The notes beneath the pieces were generated by a model. The model made no database searches. It saw only the letters and a list, made by a program, of their open reading frames with translations, and had not been told where the DNA came from. From Sweltsa coloradensis (lineage: Eukaryota > Arthropoda > Insecta > Plecoptera > Chloroperlidae): a stretch of DNA of 64,000 bases. The stretch is from assembly GCA_024449915.1 (NCBI GenBank), contig JAMZAV010001458.1, positions 84,672 through 148,671 of the forward strand, written 5' to 3'. The first letter of the stretch is position 1. Every line of letters starts with the position of its first letter. A program made the position numbers and the translations under genes. Shown here in pieces: positions 11,958-22,997 of the stretch.

Positions 11958-12513
11958 TCTAGGGCGACGGTCGTCGCCCGCAGCCAAGCGTACGCGAATG
12001 CTTAGGCGACGACGAACTCGTAGCCATGTATACAGCTACCAGATTTAGGGGGTTTTCAGCTATCTGCACACGCCGCCCCGAAAGATTTACAATCTTGAAA
12101 CTCGGTATATAAATAACTAATATGTGGTCCATGACCTACAAAAAAAATCAACACGATCCGATAACGCGGTCTGTGTTAAAAAAGTGTTAAACATCGCCGA
12201 AAACCTTCCGGCTGGCTGGCCTGTTAGTTAATTCTCGTCGGAGATATAAGAGCCTTCAGAGAAAACGATGCCACTTAGAACTTTGAAACTTGGATCACAC
12301 TTAGATGTACCTCAGACGCAGTGCCATTTGCTTTCAAAACCAAAATCGGGTACAGGGACCGGAGGAAATCAAAATTTTTGATGATAATCAAAACACCAAA
12401 TTACTAAGGTGTGGTAATTTGTACAAAAACAAAATTAAACATACTTTTAACCATCATAAATATCTAGCGTCCAAAACACAAGGGGCTAAATTTGGGGGGA
12501 CCATGGGCACGCC
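11958..12513 (+). repeat. Repeat family J, copy 2
   Basis: Begins CTAGGGCGACGGTCGTCGCC and ends near CAAAACACAAGGGGC ... CCATGGGC, matching 1567-2170 in block order. Short open frames inside are not conserved between copies. Confidence 0.8.
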
Positions 12514-12690
12514 CATTGATGTTAATATAAAAGTATAAAACTTAATAGAAAAAAAACAATTAAATCAATCAATTAATTTTTATTGAGACAAGTTAAACAA
12601 TTATACAAGTACAGGTAATACAAGTAAATGTTTAACAAAGACAATCAGTGAAGATTTGTGTCGCCTGATTTACACAATTATAACAATATC

Positions 12691-12691
<1 letters not shown>

Positions 12692-12763
<72 letters not shown>
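12692..12763 (+). repeat. (TAA)n microsatellite
   Basis: Uninterrupted TAA repeat. Together with the AT-rich flank it could be the 3' tail region of the minus-strand LINE remnant that lies to its right. Confidence 0.9.
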
Positions 12764-12766
<3 letters not shown>

Positions 12767-12908
12767 CAATAACATTGTGAAATAAGATAAAATTCAGTGA
12801 TCACAATATAACAAATCAGATACACAGCTATCTTTATATCTTTAAATAAGGCCCACTAGAAGTTATACACTGACTATGAAACATTTAAACTTTAAAGCAT
12901 TACATTGA

Positions 12909-13310
12909 TCATCTTAATTTGAACTGCGATAGTACTTTAATAGCCGCAATCACTCTATTATCGTCAAATTCAAGATCTTCGTCTTGAAGCAACTCCTCCA
13001 CGATGTAGTAGGCTTTAAGAGTCAATAATGTTTTAAGTTTACTTCGAAATATTATTGGATCTTTAGCATTAGCTATCAGGTCAATTTATTAAAGAGTTTA
13101 AAATTAATAAACATAGAGTTATTTTGAGTTAGCTTCGTACTATAATGTGTTGAATAAATGTCGCTATTACGACGAGTGTTGTGCTGGTGTAGTTCATGGT
13201 TTAAGGAACGTTTATTTGAATGTGCAACACTTTTAACAAGAGTGGTTGGCTCCAAAATATACAGGGAATAGAGGGTTAATATTTTGTGTTTCATGAATAG
13301 CGGCTTCCAG
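12909..13310 (-). pseudogene. C-terminal remnant of a jockey/CR1-like LINE reverse transcriptase
   Basis: The minus-strand translation contains HKILTLYSLYILEPTTLVKS, then HNTRRNSD and, after a frameshift near 13082, FRSKLKTLLTLKAYYIVEEL before a stop at 12909. The order (hydrophobic helix, H-x-HNTR motif, NKL, then a K-rich tail) is the usual end of jockey-superfamily non-LTR polyproteins downstream of the reverse transcriptase. Only this end is present, so it is a 5'-truncated dead copy. The downstream 3' UTR would run toward 12550. Confidence 0.7.
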
Positions 13311-13314
13311 TGAG

Positions 13315-13914
13315 CCTGAACGTCTTATATGGAAGTTCGTTTGAGTAACGTAGTAGTTGTGAGGAAGTGATGCCCCCTTGAGTAGGCCTAGGTGCAAAGT
13401 TATCTGAGTGATTTTATTACCTTGATAAAACTGAGTGTTTATTCAAACCTTTGCATTACTGTGTGTAATCATCAAATGTGTATTTCCTACTTTGTGTAAC
13501 CACCTATTATTATCTGCGTGATTCTTCATTAAACACAATTATTCGTAACTTTACAAATTGTGTCCGTGTACTGTGAGTAGTTTGTTCCTGACCTGAAGGC
13601 CGTTGAGGGCCTATTGGTTTATTGAGTGCCGTATTAAAATACTCTTGTATTCCGCAGGTGAGACGAGGCTTGGCTCGCGGGTCACAGTTCCCGACAACGA
13701 GTCCACGGAGATATCCGAGCTCGTTGACTCGACGTCTACGTCGCAAGAACCTTCTAGAGAAGAAGAAGTAGTAGTTTCTTCTGTAATAAAACTTTGTTGT
13801 TTCAACCATGCTGGGATTTCTTCAGTCCTCTTTCCTAATCCTCTCTACTCTTTATTTACTTGTGGTGACTGGAGATATTATACAGGAATCCGGCTCTGTG
13901 TTTTATTAATAACA
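13315..13914. other. Unassigned, possible LTR-like end
   Basis: Contains a plus-strand stretch with AATAAAACTTTG near 13785 preceded by a Ser/Glu-rich open segment (13640-13780). An LTR with polyadenylation signal is conceivable, but no paired repeat, primer-binding site or retroviral-type protein is seen. I leave it unassigned. Confidence 0.25.
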
Positions 13915-14085
13915 ACTAGAGAAACGCCAAAGTCGTTGATAGACGAGTGAGTGAGCCATGTGTGGTAACAACCCCTTTCCTCCCCTATACCTAAGGCTGG
14001 TTCAAGCTTAGTATGGGGAATGATACCGGGTATTCAACACATGGCTCACTCACTCGTCTATCAACGACTTTGGCGTTTCCCTAGT
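13915..14085. mobile_element. Fold-back MITE family S, copy 1
   Basis: ACTAGAGAAACGCCAAAGTC ... GACGAGTGAGTGAGCCATGT on the left is matched by ACATGGCTCACTCACTCGTC ... TGGCGTTTCCCTAGT on the right. The middle carries the GGGAATGATACCGGGTA and CCTCCCCTATACCTAAGGCT words. Full copies are at 52908-53085 and partly 53575-53725; separated arms are at 25548 and 26543. Length is about 170 bp and it is non-coding. Confidence 0.85.
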
Positions 14086-14160
14086 CTAGTTGGCTAAGGC
14101 GCCCTTATACCCGGAATGTGGGAGACCTGGGTTCAATCCCCTGGTCGGATAAGATTTTGT
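14083..14160 (+). repeat. tRNA-derived SINE head
   Basis: GTCTAGTTGGCTAAGGCGCC, GGGAGACCTGGGTTCAATCC and a closing GGTCGG look like tRNA A-box, anticodon-arm and B-box sequence, but the arms pair poorly. Related tRNA-like blocks lie in reverse at 25485-25550, 28841-28905 and 60045-60120. A SINE promoter origin fits better than a working tRNA gene. Confidence 0.6.
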
Positions 14161-14299
14161 ACAGTGCGTTCCACCTAGAGATTGCAGTGCCATTCTTGCA
14201 CGCAACTTTCTTACCCCGCCACGAGCTTCCCCCACCATCCGGCCGCTAGTGTGTTGCAGCGGTCGGTTGGAATTTATACCTGACAAGATTTCCTCTATT

Positions 14300-14552
14300 G
14301 ATAACGGCTTAACTCCAGTAGCACACTAAAAAAACAACAGATTCAAAATTTTGCTGCTTTTAATAATATATTTGGACTACTGAGTAAAAATAAACACGTT
14401 TCTATTTTTAAATCATCAAAATTGACCAAAAACTTCTGAAGTGAAGAACATTCGCCTCTTTGAGCAATGTCTAACAATATCAAGTGACATTACGAGGAAT
14501 AACACTATGTAATAGTTTATAATATAATATATAATAATAATATAATAATATA
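14300..14552. other. AT-rich spacer
   Basis: AT-rich with ATAATA runs at 14520-14555; nothing coding is seen. Confidence 0.4.
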
Positions 14553-14727
14553 AGGTTTTTAAGCATAAGCCCGCTTTAAGGACATAGTTATTGATTCATA
14601 GCAATTGTCGTAAAAGTTTTCCCCGACTGGGGATCGAACCCAGAACCTCTGGCTTAACGTGCCAGATCTCTACCAATTGAGGTATCGAGGACACAAGACA
14701 AACTTTTATTATAAATTGCTTTATTTG

Positions 14728-14773
<46 letters not shown>

Positions 14774-14935
14774 GATTCATAGCAGTTGTAATAAAAGTTT
14801 GCTCAATTGGTAGAGCTATGGCACGTTAAGCCGGAGGTTCTGGGTTCGAACCCCAGTCGGGGCAAACTTTTATTACAACTGCTATGAATCAATCACTATG
14901 TCATTAAAGCGGGCTTATGCTTAAAAACCTTATAT

Positions 14936-14988
<53 letters not shown>

Positions 14989-15797
14989 AAAATTATTTTT
15001 ATTATTATAATGAAAACGGAATGAAGTGTGGGAGCATGTGGCAAGAGTAAAGCTGTGGGAGGACAGAAGAGAGTGGAGTAAATTGGTGGAGAGGAAGGAG
15101 TTAGATGATGTGGAAGAAACACTGAGTCTGGCAAGCTTAGTATCTACAGTTTAATGCGCTTGATAATGGTGGAAAACCACCACTCAACCCGACATAGTTG
15201 GAACTGAGTTATGATGATTATTATTATTATTATTAGGTATTAACATTATCATTATCATTATCAGCGTCGTTACCAAAATAAGACACGTAAAGCCCAAATA
15301 TAATCACAAACAAGCTAAGTTGATAAATTATTAAAAACAATATGTAAAGCATGCACTCACCCACGCACTCCACAAATACACAAATGCGTAAATAGAGTGT
15401 ACAATCATATTAAGACTCGCGCTCGTGGGCCAGTAGCCTGCTGTTGCACTTGACACACCCACATGTTGGTTTGTATATTATTCTTGTATTGGTCTATCTG
15501 CTATTTTAATTGTGATCAAGAGGTCGGCGGTGATTTAGTTTTACAATTAATTATTTAAACCTCGTGTTGTTCAAATACACTCTATTTACGTATTTGTGGA
15601 GTGTGTGGGTGAGTGCATGTTTTACATGTTGTTTTTAATAATTTAGCTCGTTTGTGATTATATTTGGACTTAACGTGTCTTATTTAAGTAACGATGCTAA
15701 CAATGATAATTGATCCCCAGTCGGGGAAACTTTTACGATAATTGCTATGAATCAATAACTATGTCCTTAAAGCGGGCTTATGCTTAAAAACCTTATA
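14553..15797. mobile_element. Nested inverted-repeat element with tRNA-like modules
   Basis: The outer left arm AAGGTTTTTAAGCATAAGCC ... CCCCGACTGGGGATC (14553-14635) is mirrored at 15716-15797. A second mirrored copy of the same end is at 14893-14935, so one arm has been duplicated inward. tRNA-like segments sit at 14618-14695 (minus) and 14800-14870 (plus), facing each other across a (TTA)n tract. Inside the right half, 15270-15415 and 15575-15690 form another inverted repeat (GCACTCACCCACGCACTCCA versus GGAGTGTGTGGGTGAGTGCA). No open frame of note is present. The tRNA-like arms have an ACGTTAA anticodon loop lacking U33, so they are unlikely to be active tRNAs. Confidence 0.7.
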
Positions 15798-15826
15798 TTA
15801 TTATTATTATTATTAATAATAATTGG

Positions 15827-16560
15827 ATGAGCGAAGCGAAGACTTCAATTTCACCGACCCCCCAAAAAATTTAGCTCGGGTGTTTTTTTTTTTTTTTTTT
15901 TTCCGTCTGTTTGTTCGCTCTCTACCGGGCAAACGGTATATGCGATCTTGATGAAAATTTGACACGACCTTCGTTTTCTCTGAACTTAGACTTGCTACAT
16001 TTTTGGGTACAATCGAAGAAATATTTCTCATGAATATCGTACTTTTACGATTTTTTTCGATTTTTAGTGCGATATTTTCGTGCCATTTGGGCCAATTCTG
16101 ACCCAACGGGTGGGGCTTTAACGTTCATATTTCACATGGACATTAAGGTAATGGTGATGTATTGCTTTCTGAAAGAAAAAGTTGAAAAAGTTAGCCAGAA
16201 TCGAGAGAAATAAAGCTTTTAATATACGTTTTTTGACTTTTGTGCGATATTTTCGTGTCATTTGGGCCAATTCTGACCAAACGGGTGGGGCTACAACGTT
16301 CATATTATACATGGACATTAAGGTTATGGTTATGTAGTACCTTTTGAAAGAAAAAGTGGAAAAATTTAGCCAGAATCCATAGAAATAAAGCTTTTAATAC
16401 AAGTTTTTTACGGTAAATAAATTCAATTGACAAGAAACAAAAGAAACTTGACAACATTCACCTACAATGCGAAGGCAGCAAAACAAAGCACTTGCAAAAG
16501 TAAAGATATCCCACGCAAACTAAAACCTTTAAAAAGCTCATCCATCAACGCTTTGAACTG
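15827..16560 (+). mobile_element. TIR element family D, copy 2
   Basis: GGATGAGCGAAGCGAAGACT at the left and AAGCTCATCCATCAACGC at the right match the ends of 4212-5163. It holds a T-run, an ACCGGGCAAACGG module and two ~180-bp direct repeats with CCAAACGGGTGGGGCTACAA. It is AT-rich and non-coding. Confidence 0.8.
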
Positions 16561-16599
16561 ACCACCAAACTAATTATAATTTCGTTACCTTTACGCAGG

Positions 16600-16695
16600 T
16601 ATGAGCGAGGGTTTATTTCTCGATTTGGTTGGTATGGAAACACTCCCGTAGGTGGAATTGTTATTATTTAATACAATCCAGAAATGAAAAAAAGT
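16600..16695 (+). repeat. SINE body fragment
   Basis: GAGCGAGGGTTTATTTCTCG and GAAACACTCCCGTAGGTG recur at 19600-19670 and 19890-19985, and in reverse near 28985-29030, each time beside tRNA-like sequence. This copy lacks the tRNA-like part. Confidence 0.6.
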
Positions 16696-17011
16696 TCTAT
16701 CACATCACATCCTTCCACTCGACACATCGGGCAAACATATTATTCTGCTTTACATAATAACGCTCATAAAAAGATGACGTTTGTTATATGTCAAAGACTT
16801 AATGAAATATTTCTGACTATTTTACAATATTATGTCTTTTTTCTACTATCAATAAAAAATATATAATAAGTTCATAATATATCTTTCGGTTATCCGTCTA
16901 GCAGTTATTTATTAGTAGTTATTTAATAACACTTTTCAAAGTGAAATACATTAACGCATTAACGAACGTAAAATAATAATATAAAACAAAATTAAACACA
17001 TGCAAACTTAA

Positions 17012-17133
17012 TTAATCTGTATTTCTCTTCTTCACCAGACGGTTGCACAGGCTGAGTGTGCAGAAATATACTAGCTCGAACAGACTAAGCACACTGAACC
17101 CCATGCACAGACCCAGAAGACCACCGCAGTTGG
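17012..17133 (-). CDS. DEG/ENaC channel, last coding exon (TM2 and C-terminus)
   Basis: After the acceptor GTTCCAG the exon gives the second and third bases of an Ala codon and then NCGGLLGLCMGFSVLSLFEL, followed by VYFCTLSLCNRLVKKRNTD and TAA. This is TM2 of the family: the NCGGLLGL entry, the G-x-S selectivity-filter residues (GFS, about residues 508-510) and the conserved LS-x-x-E. The cytoplasmic tail is only about 14 residues, basic and short, as in many pickpocket proteins. It joins in phase to 18342-18433. The intron between them holds a 668-bp TIR element starting about 70 bp from this exon's acceptor. Confidence 0.93.
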
Positions 17134-17201
17134 CTGGAACACAACACAAGCTTGTAAACACTCACTCTCTGATGTCGGAATCAAGTGTCATGGATGTGCT
17201 T

Positions 17202-17869
17202 CTAGGAAGCCACGCAAACGCTTTTTCAGGCGCGTTGTTGATGAGGCTTCGTACATGTTAGACTCCTTGGTCCGTGTTTCAAGACGGGTCGGAAGAGTAT
17301 CCGGTTAGATCGTCGCAGGACGGGGTTAGCGCGCGCCCCGAGAGGCGCCACGATTCCTGCTAAACCGATACTCCAATTACTATGAAATTTTATAGAGGCC
17401 TTCGAAATCTCTGAACTTAGAACTGCCACGTTTTTGAGCGTAATTAAAAAACTATTTCTTATTAAAATCGCCATTTTACGATTTTTTCCGATTTTTACAG
17501 CATTTCTTTAACTTAAAACAACTACATTTTTTATTCGATTGTAATAATATTTTCACAGAACCTTAATTTTATGAATTTATATATTGGGGTGAAATTTGAA
17601 CGCAATCGAAATATAATTTCTCGTGAAAATCGCAATTTTTCGCTTATGTCATAAAAAAACTTCGATTTATAACACCTACTTGCTTTATCCGATTGTAATG
17701 ATTTTTTTACAGAACCTTAATTTTATGAAATTATATATTTGTGTGAAATTTGAGTTCAATCGTAAAATAATTTCGCATGAAAATCGCAATTTTACGCTTT
17801 TTTCGTTTAAAAAAAACATTCGCTCATCCAACAACGCGCCTGAAAAAGCGTTTGCCAAGCTTTCTAGTT
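17202..17869 (-). mobile_element. TIR element family C within the last intron of the channel gene
   Basis: CTAGGAAGCCACGCAAACGC ... GCGCGTTGTTGATGAG at the left is mirrored by CGCTCATCCAACAACGCGCC ... AAGCTTTCTAG at the right, about 45 bp each. The interior holds the family's direct repeats with AAAATCGCAATTTT and GAACCTTAATTTTATGAA. An extra terminal fragment lies at 17955-18002. It is oriented opposite to the copies at 25643 and 56388. Confidence 0.8.
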
Positions 17870-18341
17870 AAAAAAAATTCTTCGACATAGTAATAATTTT
17901 TTCACAGAACAACAGAAAATCCGCATAACACATGGCAGCTCAATGCACCAATTACGCTCATCCAACAACGCGCCTGAAAAAGCGTTTGCGAAGCTTCCTA
18001 GTATACATTCACAATGATGCATATTCACTACGAATGACACATTCATATCCTTCCTATAGTGACACATAAGAAAGAAAAACTCTTAGTAGCAATATACAAA
18101 ACACTTTTAAAACACAGGGTTGTGGTTGTTTAATTGCGAATGAACCTGTAAAAATTTCAGGTATTCAGATGTTACAACCACTCAGTTGAATCTCACATAA
18201 TATCGTACATTTTGTAGGACGAAGAATTTACGGAATATTTGATAATTTTAAGTGTATGTTGTGGTTTTACTTTTTATTTTTTAGGACGAAGCACTTAGGG
18301 AATATTGGATAATTTTTAGGGAACGTTGCGGTTTTACTTAC

Positions 18342-18433
18342 CAAAGAAATCCGTTTGCCCAAATAGTTCCGTCCTTTGCTGAGCAACAAAGTTAATGTTG
18401 CTTAGTCCGATTTGAAATCGGGAAGTTTTGTAC
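18342..18433 (-). CDS. DEG/ENaC channel, pre-TM2 exon
   Basis: Bounded by TTTCCAG and GTAAGT. One leading base completes the Thr codon from 19267-19507; then come YKTSRFQIGLSNINFVAQQR and TELFGQTDFF, and the last base starts the Ala codon of the TM2 exon. The F-x-x-Q-x-R-x-E-L-x-G-x-T-D-F string just before the second membrane helix is typical of pickpocket channels. The exon has 92 bases. Confidence 0.92.
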
Positions 18434-18719
18434 CTGGAAAGAAAAACCACCTTTATCAAGTTGACACGTGTAGTCGTAACTCGTAAGTATATACAGTTCA
18501 TATTTCTTAACAAAAACTCTAAAACAAAATTAATGTGCTGCTTACATTTATTTTATAAATATAACTAATCTGACAGTAACATCTACCATCAAGGAAGACA
18601 GGACAGGGTAAGGTACATATTATATGGAGTAAAACAACAAGTACATCAGTACTTAAGCTAGGAGTGTAATTGGTAAGGTGTGCTCAATAATATGTTGTAG
18701 GCTTTCACGACCCGTAGAA

Positions 18720-19037
18720 TTGTTCTGGTTGCTCACTGGGTTATTTCGTCGTGTCGATGTGGAGTTGCAGCTCAACGTTTCACCACCCATGTCGGTGGCT
18801 TCCTCAAGACTAATGATGTGGTGGATGATGCATGCTACTTTTATACTCTAAAACTACTAGCGGAAGAACCAATCAGATGCTTTCTTGTTTCTAAAACTAG
18901 TAGTTTTAGAGTATAAAAGTAGTATGCATCATCCACCACATCATTAGTCCTGAGGAAGCCACCAACATGGGTGGTGAAACGTTGAGCTGCAACTCCACAT
19001 CGACACGACGAAATAACCCAGTGAGCAACCAGAACAA
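18720..19037. repeat. Penelope-like terminal repeat pair in inverted orientation, with hammerhead-like motif
   Basis: Two arms of about 140-160 bp are mirrored: TTGTTCTGGTTGCTCACTGG at the left and CCAGTGAGCAACCAGAACAA at the right, with a short loop near 18862-18898. The plus arm contains CTGAGGA (18950-18956), a GCCACC/GGTGGT stem and GAAAC (18976-18980), the layout of a hammerhead ribozyme core as found in Penelope-like retroelement ends. The minus arm has TTGAGGA in place of the first core motif. It lies in the channel intron between 18433 and 19267. Confidence 0.65.
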
Positions 19038-19266
19038 AGGTGTGCTCAAGTTGAACTTTAGTAAAATCCAAATGAAAACAGATTGAATGGTACTGAAAAT
19101 TGAAATGCGTTAGAATAAAGATCTAGTTTTTCCTTGTTATTCAGATTGTTCTTTGAGTCTTTTTTCTAACTGTTTAGTTTGTCTATCAGACCTTGTCCCG
19201 TAAGCCATGTTTTGTGCTCAAATTGTAACCGGGAAGTACCCATCTTAGTCATTTTTCACCACTTAC

Positions 19267-19507
19267 GTGATGTTATTTTTTACTCTGTTATTTCTAAATG
19301 AATCTTCCAGTTCCTTAACCGTCGTAGCGATTACTTTGTACGTGAGGCTGGTGCATGAGGGTAGACAGCCGCAGTCGGTTTCAGGCTTGGTTCCTGGCGT
19401 TGAATAGTTTTTTGACACGCTTTCTAGGGAATTAAATTCATAATCCTGCTGGCTATCATTGACGTTCAGTCTGGAATCTTCCCATATTTTACCCATCTGC
19501 TTAGCAA
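19267..19507 (-). CDS. DEG/ENaC channel exon with the CxCLPSC motif
   Basis: Acceptor TTGTTTTAG, donor GTAAGT. Two bases complete a Phe codon from 23417-23479. The exon encodes AKQMGKIWEDSR, an acidic and Asn/Ser-rich stretch with potential N-glycosylation sites (NDS, NYS), then CGCLPSCTSLTYKV (Cys at about 431, 433 and 437) and KELEDSFRNNRVKNNI. CxCLPxC followed by a Tyr-centred strand is the distal part of the extracellular Cys-rich domain, conserved in pickpocket channels. It ends with two bases of a Thr codon. The intron upstream contains paired SINEs. Confidence 0.92.
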
Positions 19508-19589
19508 CTAAAACAACAAACAATTTATTATTATTCAATTATCATTTTATGTACAGTTATTAGGAATATCACAACAAAACAAACTATTA

Positions 19590-20135
19590 AACACAGATTT
19601 GTGTCTCTTAATTTCATTGCTCGGGAAAACACCCCCGTAGGTGTATTTGATTTTTTAGAAATCAATCCTGAAATTACAAAATCCATCCCAGCGGGGTATT
19701 GAATCCCGGTCTCCCGATTGCCGGTCGAGTGCTTTACCCCTAAGCTACCGGGACGGTTAACTTCATAACATCTGGATTGTTGGTGCATTCTAGATCTGAA
19801 TAGATTGGAACAGTACTGAAACGATTCTGCTGCCTTTGAACTGACCATCTAAACACGATTTATAATGTCATTACCTAACGCAGGTATGAGCGAGGGTTTA
19901 TTTCTCAATTTCATTAATCGGGAAACACTCCCGTAGGTGTAATTTGATTTTATAGAAATCAATCCAGAAATTAAAAAATCCATCCTAATCTATTCAGATG
20001 TAGAATGCATCAACAAACCAGATGTTATGAAGTTGACCGTCCCGGTAGCTTAGGAGTAAAGCACTCGACCGGCAATCGGGAGACCGGGGTTCGATACCCG
20101 CTGGGATGGATTTTTTTATTTCTGGATTGATTGCT
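19590..20135. repeat. Two tRNA-derived SINEs in opposite orientation
   Basis: The left copy has the tRNA-like part on the minus strand (19660-19757); the right copy has it on the plus strand (20037-20112). Both carry TAGCTTAGG-GTAAAGCACTC, GACCGGCAATCGGGAGACCG and a TTCGATACCCGCTGGGAT-type B box. Both also carry the GAAACACTCCCGTAGGTG body. A 7-bp acceptor-like stem CCGTCCC/GGGATGG can form, but the T arm is mispaired and U33 is missing, so I call SINEs, not tRNA genes. Outer ends include AATCAATCCAGAAATT. Confidence 0.7.
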
Positions 20136-20139
20136 AAAA

Positions 20140-20547
20140 AAACAGAATTGTGTGCGATATCCCTAAATAGGAAAGAATATAATAAAATAAATATTAAAGT
20201 AGGTAATTAAAATTAACATTTATGAAGCAAGTTTAAACAATAATAGATAATGAAAACTATATAAAAACTCGATTAAACACAATAGAAGGCCTACCTACAT
20301 ATACAAACATTGAAATAACTAACAATATAGGCCTAGCTTATAACAATACGCACATCAAAATATATTTAAGTTAACCATTATAAAAAACATACAGCATTCG
20401 ATTTGAAGAGAATAATGATAAAAATTGTACAATTCTCTTTAAGAAAATAACAGAATGTAAATGTGTATTACATAAAAGTGTGAACTCCTACTTTATTGAT
20501 TCCCGTAGAAGTTGGAATGAATAGTACTTTGTTTAAAAAGTGATTAA
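20140..20547. other. Intron sequence without recognised feature
   Basis: AT-rich channel-gene intron; scattered AGGCCTA words only. Confidence 0.4.
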
Positions 20548-22651
20548 GGGGAGGGTTCTGTGAAAATCTTATATTCTAGACGCGTTTCCAAGCAAAGGGG
20601 CTGCTACCTGGTGGCGAATAATGCAACTGTCCGATCAGTGATAGTCGGAGGAGCGCGCTATGTGCTTACCTGAAGAACACATGTCATTCCGTGTTTGTCA
20701 CTTATAAATATGTACAATCACAGGTACATTGTCGTTGCTCTCCCAAAATGCTGTTAATTGAAGATTATAAAAAGCATGGGGGTGCACCAAAATGAATAAA
20801 ATCGCTCTCCAATATGCGGGATTCGAGACCATGTCAACCAGAATAATATCACTATATTCGGACCTGCGCCCCATGCACCCATGAGACACCGAGGATAGCA
20901 TTTGTATCCATATAACAATTCTCTAATTATAATATAATAAATCATTGGTATATATACCTATACCAAATATAGGCTAACAGAGTACGATAAATACTAAATC
21001 AAATTCAAACCGTCAAGAATGTTCACAACTCATAGTAAACACGCACAGTATAGCTTTTTAATTGAAATATATTCCGTAAGTTTTATTATGATAATTTAAT
21101 TATATAAAAAAGTCATAAAATATAAAAAAAAATTTGGGCTTATGCACAAGTCTAAACTCCTTTTGAACCTTATATAATTAATGTAGGCCTAAATATACCG
21201 TTTACAGTCATAATCATTTATTACATAATACTATAGGTCTACATAATATCATGATAATACGATTTATATTATTATTGAATAAGAATAATGATATGACCTA
21301 CAAGATTTTAAAGCTGTCTGCAGAATGACGCGTCATGCCATTATTGACATAGAAAACAATAATAAAAATAGGCCATCAGCTATTCAATAGGCCTAATTTT
21401 AGTAAAATGTATATAAAAAAACGATAGTCCCAAGTGTATAGTAGATTAATAGGCCTATTCCGATTGCGTTCACATTGTAAAACGAAGTAGAAAAAGTGCA
21501 AAAGAAGTGTAGGGCTATTTGCTAGATCTTTTGATTTTTGGTAATCAAGTAAATTATTGAAATTATTATTAATGGGCAACATTTTCTTGGCAAAATATTA
21601 TCGATTTTCATCATTCAACGTTATTTGATACACTTGTTTCTGTGATTTATAGTTTTAACAGTGTGTTTTTTTTTGAGCTAATTTCATCAAATAACTCAAT
21701 AATTGTTGTAATTTAAAATGGCATTAAATTCCCGTTTTTAATAAAGCCGATCCCCAAAACTTACGAATTTTACTAATAAAATACGCTGACTATATGACAT
21801 AATCAACAATGTTTTCGAAAATGATCAGAAATGTTACAAAAATCAAGTTGAAGCCAACCAAACTGAATATACAGCGCCCGCCGTAAGCAGCTCGCCTCTA
21901 TCACCGATCGGTCCGACATGTTGCATTTTAGTGCTGCCATCTATCTTTGCTTGGAAACGCGTATAGATTTAGAGCAAATAGCTTGAAATTTTTACACAAA
22001 GTATTTAGTAACTCGAAACAACTTTTTGTAAAAAAATAATTTGGAATTTCCAAAAAAACTACAAATTTAACGTCTAAAATGTCCAAAATTGCTAGCATTG
22101 AGTAAAAATACTACTCTTTTCTCAATTTTAAATTTTAAATTTTTTGTTTGTTTTTAGTTTAAGCCAGTTACATAAAGAACATTAATTGGTAATTACATCT
22201 GTCATATATTTGTTATCTTTCTGCCCACGAACCTGTATATTTGCCTATTTATGTATTTTATACTTTCTTATATATTTCTGATAGATAAAATTTTTTTCCA
22301 AAATCTGTATGGATGTTATTTGAAAAATTGTTACCAAATGTGGAACATTTTCTGTCTTAATTCATTAAAAAAAAAAAATAGCTCTCTAGGTTGAAGCAGA
22401 AAAAAAGGAGTAGGGATTTGTATACTGATACATATATATATGTACTGTTTTAGGGCGTAAGTGCAAAATGTGCTCGTAAAGCCGCGCAGAAAGTTGGAAT
22501 ATAACTAATTTGAGATATAACAATAGTAACAACCTTATAATATAAAGGTTGTAATTTTAAACTGATAAAACATGTAATTTGTAACCATGTAAAATAAGGG
22601 GAAAAATGTGGAAAAAAACAAAACTAGGCCAATTTTTACAGAACCCTCCCC
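20548..22651. mobile_element. Possible 2.1-kb TIR element
   Basis: The left end GGGGAGGGTTCTGTGAAAAT is mirrored by ATTTTTACAGAACCCTCCCC at the right. A second inverted match links 20578-20660 (ACGCGTTTCCAAGCAAAGG, CGATCAGTGATAG) with 21870-21967 (CTATCACCGATCGG, CTTTGCTTGGAAACGCGT). No transposase motif was seen in the AT-rich interior, so it would be non-autonomous. Target duplication was not resolved. Confidence 0.55.
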
Positions 22652-22694
22652 TCTCATAGTAATGAACTAAGGCTGTTTGAGACGATGAGTGGTG

Positions 22695-22922
22695 ATAGGT
22701 GAGGGTCAAATAATTTTTCGATTGCGCTCAAAAACGTGTCAGTTCTAATTTCAGAGATTTCGAAGGCCTCCAGAAAATTTAATCGCAATTGGAGTATCGG
22801 TTTAGCCGGATTCGTGTTAACAGACAAGTCAAAAATACAAAAAGAAAGAAACAAATACATTCTGGAATTTTTCTCCAGTGTAGTGAAATGGAATCTTCGC
22901 TTCGCTCGCTACGCTCATCCAA
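22695..22922 (+). repeat. TIR family C, right-end fragment
   Basis: Holds the TTCAGAGATTTCGAAGGCCT block, GGAGTATCGGTTTAGCCGGA and the end GAATCTTCGCTTCGCTCGCT ... CTCATCC. The left half of the element is absent. Confidence 0.75.
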
Positions 22923-22997
22923 TAATTTATATTAAGTAATCAAGTAAATTGGAGAAGTATTAAAACAAGTGATACAAATGTTACCAGTAAATAAAAT

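Noticed and set aside
13603..13950. Plus-strand 115-codon open frame considered as a gene
   Set aside because: It runs into the MITE at 13915 and lacks conserved motifs. The Ser/Glu-rich centre alone is not enough.
14618..14870. Functional tRNA genes
   Set aside because: B boxes are good, but U33 is missing, arms mispair, and copies are tied to repeat bodies. The same holds for 19660-20112, 28841-28905, 52685, 53345, 60045 and 61655/63760.
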